Part shown: positions 22,725 through 29,495 of the stretch, in pieces | Position numbering within the stretch: the stretch's first letter is position 1 | Layout of the letters: every line of letters starts with the position of its first letter | From: DASZVN01 sp035547055 | Lineage (GTDB): Bacteria; Pseudomonadota; Alphaproteobacteria; Rhizobiales; Methylopilaceae | Direction of reading: 5' to 3' | Assembly: GCA_035547055.1 (NCBI GenBank) | Contig: DASZVN010000003.1 | Location: 1 to 29,495 of the forward strand | DNA: 29,495 nucleotides | Notes under the pieces: generated by a model | The model's input: only the letters and a program-made list of their open reading frames with translations | The model's database searches: none | Told to the model about the DNA's origin: nothing | Translations under genes and position numbers: made by a program

Positions 22725-25700
22725 CTACGCCACCAGGAAATCGCCCGCCGTGAGGCAGGGGTGCCCGGCGAGCGTGGCGAAGTGGATCGCCGCGCCCGGC
22801 CCGCTGCCGTCGGCGTCGTAGGACAGGGCGCCGGTCGCGGTGTCGTAGACGACATGCTGCGCCCGGGTATGCGCCAGGCCATCAGCATCGGCGACGAAAT
22901 GCACGGCGGCGAGTGCCGGCCCGTCGCCGAGGCCGGCGAAGACCGCATGGTCCAGCTCGATCCGGTCGACGCCCGACGTGAAGTCGGCGATGCGCTCGAC
23001 GTCGTGGCCCGTCAGCGGCCCCGCAAAGACAAAGGTATCGCCCCGGTCGACCGCGCCCGGCGCGCTGTCGTGGCTCGCGGTGACGGCGCCTTCGGAAGGC
23101 CCCGCCGCGGAGCCGATCAGGCCGCCCGTGACGGCCGCCGTCGCCGGTGCCGCGGCGGTCGTGGTCAGCACGCCGGTCGCGGCGGCGAAATGGAGCTGGG
23201 CGGCCGTGTAATGCCCGGCCAGCGTGAGGTCGCCCGCGACCTTGCCGTGATCGTGGATGGCGACGTCGGTATCGGCGCCGTCGGCCTTGACCGTGATCGT
23301 GGCGTGCGTGTCGAGCCCGCCGATCTTGATGCTGTCGGTCTTGGCGAAGCCTTTGATGGTCGCGTCCAGCACCGCCGCTGCGCCGAGCGAGAGCACGCCA
23401 TGCCCGGCCGCGGCGAACGACACGCCGACCTTCTCGTCGTGTCCGCCGAGGATCAGCGTGCCGGCCTTGCCGATCGTGATGGCACCGTTGCCCTCGACCG
23501 CACCGGTCACGTGCAGCGTACCGCCGTTCAGCGTGACGGCGCCGCTTTTCCAGATCGACGCCGTCTTGAACGTCGCGGTGGCGTCGTTCGACACCGTGAG
23601 GCTGGCCTTGCCGCCGGCCGTCTCCGCCGTGCCACCGACGGCGAGGCTCTTGCCGGACAGGGCCGAGCCCTTGTCGGTCAGGGTCAGCTTGTCGGTCACG
23701 CCCTTCACGACCTCGGTCGCGATCTCGACGGTGCCCGGCGTCTTGCCGAGCGCGCCGACCGTTGCGCCGCCGTTGATCGTGAGCGAACCCGACCCGCCCT
23801 CTCCGACCACGAGCGCGCCATAGCCGAGATGGGAGGCGGTGGTCTTGTGCGTCGTCTTGTCGGTGACGGTGCCGGAAATGGTCGCCGAGCCGATCGAGGC
23901 GGTATCCTCGCCGATCGCGACCTCGCCCGAGGCCGTGACCTGGCCCGCGCCCTTGACGCTCAGCGTGCCGAAGCCCTTCTCGCCGACCGCGAGGTCGCCG
24001 GTGACGACGAACCTGCCCGCGGTGTTGACGGTGACGCCGTTGGCGTTGGTGCTGGCCTGCGTCGCAAGGTCGGCCGAGGCAGCCGTCACAGTGGCGCCGC
24101 CGGCGATGTTGATCGTGCCTTTGCCGAGGACGCCGTCCTCGATTGCGCTCATCGTCGCGGCAGTGCCCTTGCCGTCGAAGGTGACGGTGCCGGTCCCGCC
24201 AACCTTTTCGCCGAGCGTCAGGCTGGCCGCGTGGTTGCCTGCGGCAGCCGCGAGGCTGGCGCCCTGGTTGAACGTCGCGGTGCCCTTGCCGGCGGCCCCG
24301 ACGACCATCTCGCCGCCGAAGGTCAGCGTGCCGCCGTGGACGGTCAGCGTGCCCTTGCTGCCGGCCTCCTCACCGAGCGTCAGCGTCCTGCCGGTGAAGT
24401 TGATCGTCGATTCGTCGCTGACGAGCGTCCCGCTGCCGGCGCCGCCGATCGTGATGGCGCCCCGCCCGACGAGCACGCCGGGACCGCTGCCGGCGCTGCC
24501 GTCACCGAGCACGATCTTGCCGGAGCCGCCCTTCTCCTCGCCGAGCGAGAGACCGCCCTGCGCCGCCAACCGGCCGCCGGCGCCGACCTCGACCAGCGCC
24601 TTGCCCGCGGCGCCGACCGTGAGCTCGCCCGCGACCGTCCAATGGCCGCCGTTCAGGACGACCTGCCCCTCGCTGCCTTTCCGCTCGCCGACCTTGCCGT
24701 CGCCTTCGGTCGTCACGGTCCCCGGCGAGAAGACCCTGAGCTGGCCGTAGCCGGCCTCGCCCAGGGTGAGATCGCCGGTCGTCATGTCGCCGAGGACCCC
24801 GACGCCGCTGATGTTCTGGGTGTGGAAGCCGGTCGTGGGGTCGGTCGGCCCGCCGGTGGGCGCACCGACGCCGGCGATGACCACGTCGGCCGGGTCGAAC
24901 ACCGTGCCCGCCTGGATGCTCAACGACCCGGTGCCCTTCTCCCCGACCGTCACCGTATCGGCGACGTCGAGCTCAGACCCCTTGCCGGTGACGTTCGCGG
25001 TACCGCTGCCGCCGGCCTTGCCGCCGAGCACCAGGCTCTTCAGCCAAGCGTGGGCGCCGTCCCCGACGGTCAGGCTGCCGGTGCCGGCCTCGCCGACCGT
25101 CACCGCGCCGCTCGCGGTGAGGCTGACGCCTTGACCATCGGCGAAGATGTCGCCGCTCGACCCCTTCTCCGCCCCCGCCACCAGCGTCTTCACGGTCGCC
25201 TTGCCGCCGTCGACGAGGTTGAGGTCGCCCTCCAGCGTCTTGCCGAGGGTCAGCGTGCCGGTGAAGTTCATCGTGCCGCCATCGGCGACGAGGCCGACAT
25301 TGCTGGCGTGGGCGTTCGTCATGTCGACGACCACGGCACCGGCCGCGTTCAGCACGGCGCCGGTCCAGCTCGTCACGCTGACCGAGCTGCCGGGCCCCTG
25401 GACGGTGAGCCCACCCTGGAAATTCATGGTCCCGCCGTCGGTCGTGTTCTGGCCAGACAGCGTGTCCTTGCCGACGTTGACGAAGCTGCCGCTGCCGAGG
25501 CTGGTCGCCCCCGTAACCGTCGCCTGCCCGCCGGCGGCGACCTCGACGCCGGCGAGATGCGGCGCGGCAGCACCGCCGACGGTCAGCGACGCGAAGGTCG
25601 CGGTGCCGCCGGCGTCGAGGATGTTCTCGTCGAGGAGAGTAACCGCGCCGGCGTGCAGGCTGCCGGAGGTGATCTGCAGCGTATTGTTGCCGGTGACGCT

Positions 25701-26096
25701 GTCAGCCGTCACGTCGGCGCCGGCGATCACGTTGAACTCGCTCAGCGTGCCGACGTGAACCTCGCCGGCTTCGAGATGGGAGTTGGTGACCGTGTCGGCG
25801 GTCAGCTTGGCGCCGGTGAAGGTGCTGAACGACAGCGTCCCGACCTGCGCCGTGCCGGCGACGACGCCGCCGCCCAGCGTATCGGTGACGGTGATGTCGC
25901 CGGCGATGGTCACTCCCAGCGAGAGCGTGAGGTTGCCGACGGTCTGGCCGCCCGCGGTTACCGTGAAGGTGCCGGTGATGTCGCCGGTATCGCCGCCACC
26001 CGGGACGCCGTCGTCCCGCTTGTTGTCGTCGCCGTTGATCCAGTTGTTGGCGTCGCCGAAGTCGCCACCGCTGGCGCCCCAGAAATACTCGGTCAT
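22725..26096 (-). CDS. Large repeat protein (T5SS/PEP-CTERM-type repeats) with type I secretion-like C-terminus
   Basis: The 1123-residue protein is rich in Gly, Thr, Ala and Val. It begins MTEYFWGASGGDFGDANNW, has no hydrophobic signal peptide, and goes straight into beta-strand repeats. About 14 repeat units across residues 330-800 carry G-E/A-x-G-x-G-x-L-x-V cores (VGEAGTGSLTV, LGEAGYGQLRV, VGEKGFGTLSV) in two alternating forms. They match the T5SS/PEP-CTERM-associated repeat and predict a beta-helix. The C-terminal 110 or so residues (DTFVFAG... GHDVERIADFTSGVDRIEL...) resemble the C-terminal domain of serralysin/RTX-type proteins exported by type I systems. No autotransporter barrel or PEP-CTERM tail is seen. 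The likely role is a secreted adhesin or matrix protein (inference). GAGGG lies 8 bases upstream of the ATG. The RND gene is upstream on the same strand. Confidence 0.75.
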   Translation of the reverse strand: MTEYFWGASGGDFGDANNWINGDDNKRDDGVPGGGDTGDITGTFTVTAGGQTVGNLTLSLGVTIAGDITVTDTLGGGVVAGTAQVGTLSFSTFTGAKLTADTVTNSHLEAGEVHVGTLSEFNVIAGADVTADSVTGNNTLQITSGSLHAGAVTLLDENILDAGGTATFASLTVGGAAAPHLAGVEVAAGGQATVTGATSLGSGSFVNVGKDTLSGQNTTDGGTMNFQGGLTVQGPGSSVSVTSWTGAVLNAAGAVVVDMTNAHASNVGLVADGGTMNFTGTLTLGKTLEGDLNLVDGGKATVKTLVAGAEKGSSGDIFADGQGVSLTASGAVTVGEAGTGSLTVGDGAHAWLKSLVLGGKAGGSGTANVTGKGSELDVADTVTVGEKGTGSLSIQAGTVFDPADVVIAGVGAPTGGPTDPTTGFHTQNISGVGVLGDMTTGDLTLGEAGYGQLRVFSPGTVTTEGDGKVGERKGSEGQVVLNGGHWTVAGELTVGAAGKALVEVGAGGRLAAQGGLSLGEEKGGSGKIVLGDGSAGSGPGVLVGRGAITIGGAGSGTLVSDESTINFTGRTLTLGEEAGSKGTLTVHGGTLTFGGEMVVGAAGKGTATFNQGASLAAAAGNHAASLTLGEKVGGTGTVTFDGKGTAATMSAIEDGVLGKGTINIAGGATVTAASADLATQASTNANGVTVNTAGRFVVTGDLAVGEKGFGTLSVKGAGQVTASGEVAIGEDTASIGSATISGTVTDKTTHKTTASHLGYGALVVGEGGSGSLTINGGATVGALGKTPGTVEIATEVVKGVTDKLTLTDKGSALSGKSLAVGGTAETAGGKASLTVSNDATATFKTASIWKSGAVTLNGGTLHVTGAVEGNGAITIGKAGTLILGGHDEKVGVSFAAAGHGVLSLGAAAVLDATIKGFAKTDSIKIGGLDTHATITVKADGADTDVAIHDHGKVAGDLTLAGHYTAAQLHFAAATGVLTTTAAAPATAAVTGGLIGSAAGPSEGAVTASHDSAPGAVDRGDTFVFAGPLTGHDVERIADFTSGVDRIELDHAVFAGLGDGPALAAVHFVADADGLAHTRAQHVVYDTATGALSYDADGSGPGAAIHFATLAGHPCLTAGDFLVA

Positions 26097-26157
26097 GGCA
26101 CCGCCCTCGCCCGGGCCTCAACCATAAGTTAGCCCAAGTTCAAGGGCGCGTCAGTAG

Positions 26158-29100
26158 TTACCGCCCTGGTGCCACCGCGGTGGGCTTGCGGCGGGCCTTG
26201 CGCTCGGCCCGGCGTTCTTCCCACGCCCGCAGCACGACGAAGAAAGTCGGCACGACGAAGACCGACAGGATCGTCGAGATCAGCATGCCGCTCACCACCG
26301 AGATGCCGATCGACTTCGAGGCGTTGGCACCGGCGCCGCTGGCGGTGACGAGCGGTAGCATGCCGAGGATGAAGGCGGCCGAGGTCATCAGGATCGGGCG
26401 GAAGCGGAGCCGCCCGGCGGTAGTGGCCGCCTCGATCAGCGGCTTGCCGTCCTTGATGCGGAGGTCGCGCGCGAACTCGACGATCAGGATCGCGTTCTTG
26501 GCCGCAAGCGCGACCAGAAGGATCAGCCCGATCTGGGTGTAGAGCGTGTTCGGCACCCCGAGCGCGAGCAGCGTCGCGACCGTGCCGAAGGTCGCGAGCG
26601 GCACCGACAGGATCACCGCGAGCGGGCCGATCCAGCTCTCGTACTGGCCGGCGAGCACGAGATAGACCAGCGCCAGCGCCAGGCCGAAGGCGAAGTAGAT
26701 CTGACTGCCGGCGACCTTCTCCTGGTAGGAGATCGCGGTCCAGTCATAGCCCGAGCCGGGCGGCAGCGTGTGGGCCGCGACCTGCTCCATCAGGTCCATC
26801 GCCTGGCCCGACGACATGCCGCGCTGCTGGCGCCCGATCACCGTCGCGGCGGGGTAGAGGTTGTAGAGGTCGATCAAGGGCGGCCCGACCGTGCGCTCGA
26901 CGGTCGCGAGCGTCGACAGCGGCACCAGCGCGCCGGTCGCGCTCTTGACGTGGATGCGGCCGATGTCGGCGGCGAGGCGGCGGAAGTCGAAATCGGCCTG
27001 GGCGTAGACCTGGAAGGTGTGGCCGAACCGGGTGAACTGGTTGACGAAGGTCGAGCCGAGATAGCCCGAGAGCGCGTCGAACACGTCGCTGAGGTTGACG
27101 CCGAGCGTCGCCGCCTTGGTGCGGTCGACGACGACGTCGAGCTGCGGGGCGGAGAATTCCGAGGTGGTCTGCACGCCGTCGAGATGGGACTGGCTGCCGG
27201 CATTGGCCGCGACCGCCTTGGCGAGGCGGCTCAGCTTGGCGAAATCGAAGCTGCCGTCGCGCAGCTCGACCTCCATGGTGAAGCCGCCGACATTGCCGAT
27301 GCCCTGGATCGCCGGCGGCGGGATGACGATGGCGCGGCCGTCGGGGAGCTTGGACAGCTTGGCGTTGAGCGCGAGATAGGTCGGCAGCAGGCCCTGGTCC
27401 TTGCCGCGCTCGCCCCATGGCTTCAGCACCACATAGGCGAGCCCGTCGTTCGCGAGCGGGGCGTTGTTGTCGAGCACGGCGACGCCGGCGACGGTGACGA
27501 CGTTCTCGACGCCCGGCACCGTCCGCACGAGCCGCGTCACCTCGTCGAGGGTGGCGTCGGTACGGGCGAGCGCGGCCCCGCCGGGAAGCTGGACCGCGAC
27601 CAGGAAATAGCCCTGGTCCTCGATCGGCAGGAACGCCGTCGGCACCCGGGTCAGCCCGACGATCGCGAGCCCGACCAGGATGAGGCCGACCAGGGCGACC
27701 GCATAGCGGGCGCGGAGCGCGAGGCCGAGCGTCCGCGTGTAGCCACGCTCGAGCGCGGAAAAGCCACGCTCGAAGCCGCGGAAGACAAAGTTCCGCCGCT
27801 CCAGCGGCAGGGGCGCGCGCATCCACAGCGCCGCCTGGGTCGGCTTGAGCGTTACCGCGTTGACGGCGCTGATCACCGCGGTCGCCGCGATCACGAGGGC
27901 GAATTGCTGGTAGAGCTGGCCGGTGAGGCCGGGCAGGAAGGCGGCCGGCAGGAACACCGAGATCAGCACCAGCGTGATGCCGATGATCGGGCCGAACAGC
28001 TCGACCATCGCGCGCTCGGCCGCCGCGGGGCCCGGCAGGCCGGCCTCCAGATGGCGGGCCGTGCCTTCGACGATGACGATGGCATCGTCGACCACGATGC
28101 CGATCGCCAGAATCAGCGCGAACAGCGTCGACATGTTGAGCGAGAAGCCGAGCGCGGCCATCGCCGCGAACGCACCGACGATCGTGACCGGCACCGTGGT
28201 CGCCGGCACCAGCATCGCCCGCCAGTCCTGCAGGAACAGCAGGATGACGGCGAGCACGATCAGGAAGGCCTCGACCAGCGTCCGGTAGACGTCATGGATC
28301 GCGGCGTCGACGAAGGCGGTGGTGTTGAAGGGGATCGAATAGCTGACGCCGGGCGGGAAGGTCTTGGCGAGTTGCTTGATCCTGGCCTCGACCACGTTCG
28401 AGACCGCGAGCGCGTTGGCATCGGGAAGCTGGCTGATGGCGATGCCGGCAGCCTGCTTGCCGTCCATCCGGAAGATCTGGCCGTAGGAGCGCGAGCCGAG
28501 CTCGACCCGGGCGACGTCGCTCACCCGGGTGATCCGCCCGCCGGCGCCGGCCTTGACCACGATCGCCCCGAAATCCGGCGCGTCGCTGAGCCGGCCGGCC
28601 ACGTTCAGCGTGTACTGGAACGCCTGCCCCGCCGCGGCCGGCGGCGCCCCGACCTGGCCGGCGGCGACCACCTGGCTCTGCTGGCGGATCGCCCCGATGA
28701 CGTCGTCCGGGGTGAGGCCGCGGGCCTGCAGCTTCTCCGGGTCGAGCCAGATCCGCATGGCGTAGTCGCCGGCGCCGAAGATCGAGACGTCGCCGACACC
28801 GGGCAGCCGCGCCAGCGAGTCCTGGAGATTGATGCGGGCGTAGTTGGCGAGGAACAGGCTGTCGAAGCGATTGTCGGGCGAGGTCAGCGCCACGAACTCG
28901 AGGATCGAGGTCAGCTTCTTCTTGACGCTGACGCCCTGCTTCTGCACCGCGTCGGGAAGCTGGGCGAGCGCGGCGTTGACCCGGTTCTGCACCAGGATCT
29001 GGGCCTCGTCGGCATTGGTGCCGATGGCGAAGGTGACGACCAGGGAATAGCTGCCGTCGCTCGCCGAGGTCGACTGCATGTAGAGCATGCCGGGCACGCC

Positions 29101-29313
29101 GTTGACCTGCTGCTCGATCGGCAGGGCCATCGTCTCCATCACCGCGCGGGCGCTGGCGCCGGGATAGCGCGCCGAGACCTGGATGGTCGGCGGGATGATG
29201 TTGGGATACTGGGCGACCGGCAGCCCGACGAACGCGATGGCGCCGATCAGCATGATCGCGAGCGCAAGCACGTTCGCGAGGACCGGGCGCTCGATGAAGA
29301 ATTTCGAGAACAT
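26158..29313 (-). CDS. RND efflux pump inner-membrane subunit, HAE1 (AcrB/MexB) family
   Basis: The 1051-residue protein is close to AcrB length and begins MFSKFFIERPVLANVLALAIML, the canonical HAE1 start. Proton-relay residues are conserved: Asp409-Asp410 in GIVVDDAIVIVE and Lys939 in AAKNAILIVEFARD. Two large periplasmic loops follow helices 1 and 7 (porter and docking domains), and 12 helices are expected. It exports hydrophobic toxic compounds by proton antiport, working as a trimer with a membrane-fusion protein and an outer-membrane channel. Neither partner gene is in this window. The gene upstream on this strand is absent too, because a divergent gene begins at 29449. The ATG at 29313 is preceded by GGGGAGGGG. 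An upstream extension to 29385 is unlikely. It is followed after 61 bases by the repeat-protein gene. Confidence 0.9.
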   Translation of the reverse strand: MFSKFFIERPVLANVLALAIMLIGAIAFVGLPVAQYPNIIPPTIQVSARYPGASARAVMETMALPIEQQVNGVPGMLYMQSTSASDGSYSLVVTFAIGTNADEAQILVQNRVNAALAQLPDAVQKQGVSVKKKLTSILEFVALTSPDNRFDSLFLANYARINLQDSLARLPGVGDVSIFGAGDYAMRIWLDPEKLQARGLTPDDVIGAIRQQSQVVAAGQVGAPPAAAGQAFQYTLNVAGRLSDAPDFGAIVVKAGAGGRITRVSDVARVELGSRSYGQIFRMDGKQAAGIAISQLPDANALAVSNVVEARIKQLAKTFPPGVSYSIPFNTTAFVDAAIHDVYRTLVEAFLIVLAVILLFLQDWRAMLVPATTVPVTIVGAFAAMAALGFSLNMSTLFALILAIGIVVDDAIVIVEGTARHLEAGLPGPAAAERAMVELFGPIIGITLVLISVFLPAAFLPGLTGQLYQQFALVIAATAVISAVNAVTLKPTQAALWMRAPLPLERRNFVFRGFERGFSALERGYTRTLGLALRARYAVALVGLILVGLAIVGLTRVPTAFLPIEDQGYFLVAVQLPGGAALARTDATLDEVTRLVRTVPGVENVVTVAGVAVLDNNAPLANDGLAYVVLKPWGERGKDQGLLPTYLALNAKLSKLPDGRAIVIPPPAIQGIGNVGGFTMEVELRDGSFDFAKLSRLAKAVAANAGSQSHLDGVQTTSEFSAPQLDVVVDRTKAATLGVNLSDVFDALSGYLGSTFVNQFTRFGHTFQVYAQADFDFRRLAADIGRIHVKSATGALVPLSTLATVERTVGPPLIDLYNLYPAATVIGRQQRGMSSGQAMDLMEQVAAHTLPPGSGYDWTAISYQEKVAGSQIYFAFGLALALVYLVLAGQYESWIGPLAVILSVPLATFGTVATLLALGVPNTLYTQIGLILLVALAAKNAILIVEFARDLRIKDGKPLIEAATTAGRLRFRPILMTSAAFILGMLPLVTASGAGANASKSIGISVVSGMLISTILSVFVVPTFFVVLRAWEERRAERKARRKPTAVAPGR

Positions 29314-29448
29314 GGCCCCTCCCCACTCGGCTCCGCCGGCGGCCGGCTTCGACAGCGGGATCAGGCCCCGGCGGCGCCCGCACACCGCCCTGGAACGACC
29401 ATGGGGATCCGTATAACGTCACCTGACTTTCACGCAAGGGGTTCGAAG

Positions 29449-29495
29449 TTGAGCCGTTTCGTTATCCTGTCCACCGGCCGCAGCGGCAGCAATCT
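29449..29495 (+). CDS. Probable sulfotransferase family protein (5' end only)
   Basis: Only 15 codons are visible, starting at a TTG preceded by AAGGGG about 8 bases upstream. They read (M)SRFVILSTGRSGSN, which matches the 5'-phosphosulfate-binding loop found at the very N-terminus of bacterial sulfotransferases (consensus like FVILSTxRSGSNxL), enzymes that move sulfate from PAPS to a hydroxyl or amine. The substrate and the rest of the protein are outside the window. The intervening region 29314-29448, between this gene and the RND pump, must hold both promoters. TATAAC at 29412-29417 is a possible -10 for this gene, without a clear -35. Confidence 0.55.
   Translation, partial: MSRFVILSTGRSGSN

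Noticed and set aside
22761..26132. A 1123-codon open frame on the plus strand opposite the large repeat protein
   Set aside because: Its product is rich in Arg, Asp, Gly and Ala without recognisable domains. Frames opposite Gly/Thr/Val-rich genes in GC-rich DNA often lack stops. The minus-strand gene has a ribosome-binding site and clear repeats.

Overview
The window is about 29.5 kb of very GC-rich DNA, packed with genes on both strands. It looks like the chromosome of an alphaproteobacterium of the order Hyphomicrobiales (Rhizobiales), most likely the Bradyrhizobium/Rhodopseudomonas/Xanthobacteraceae side. The grounds are a Bradyrhizobium-type GH17/GT2 beta-glucan locus, a NadQ-type NAD regulator, a DUF2214 protein, and short palindromic repeats (CCGTCATTGCGAG..., GTAGGGTGGGC..., CGTCATGGCCGGGC...) that I know as very common in that group. 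I see no rRNA, tRNA, CRISPR array or insertion sequence. No gap between genes exceeds about 270 bases.

Layout. (1) 1-931: end-truncated DUF2214 membrane protein (-) and a small unknown membrane protein (+). (2) 870-5900: beta-1,3/1,6-glucan locus: a stand-alone membrane GH17 protein (ndvC-like, -), a small secreted Pro/Ala-rich protein (+) and a GH17-GT2 fusion (ndvB-like, +). (3) 6082-8031: FAD-dependent 3-hydroxybenzoate 4-monooxygenase. (4) 8129-9638: a protein-tyrosine-phosphatase-like gene and a Nudix-related NAD regulator in tandem. (5) 9640-11912: ergothioneine genes egtB-egtD (-). (6) 11986-13535: molybdenum cofactor dinucleotide genes mobB (-) and mobA (-) with a TusA-type sulfur carrier gene (+) between them. 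(7) 13580-14485: prmA. (8) 14527-16570: marR-MFS operon (-). (9) 16841-18667: M24B aminopeptidase P. (10) 18813-22070: malate synthase A, an SDR enzyme and pdxH (all -). (11) 22098-22718: lipoprotein (+). (12) 22725-26096: 1123-residue repeat protein with a type I secretion-like C-terminus (-). (13) 26158-29313: AcrB-type RND pump (-). (14) 29449-end: first codons of a probable sulfotransferase (+).

Most genes are housekeeping or envelope functions. The clearest functional groups are periplasmic glucan synthesis (cell wall, osmoadaptation or host interaction), ergothioneine synthesis, Mo-bis-MGD maturation, and a MarR-controlled efflux operon.

The most distinctive pattern is structural. Short palindromic repeats sit at gene ends, and in three cases (prmA, mobA, pepP) the repeat itself supplies the stop codon. 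The most unusual protein is the 1123-residue repeat protein. It has autotransporter-passenger-like repeats in two alternating registers but no visible signal peptide or beta-barrel, and it ends in a serralysin/RTX-like type I secretion domain.
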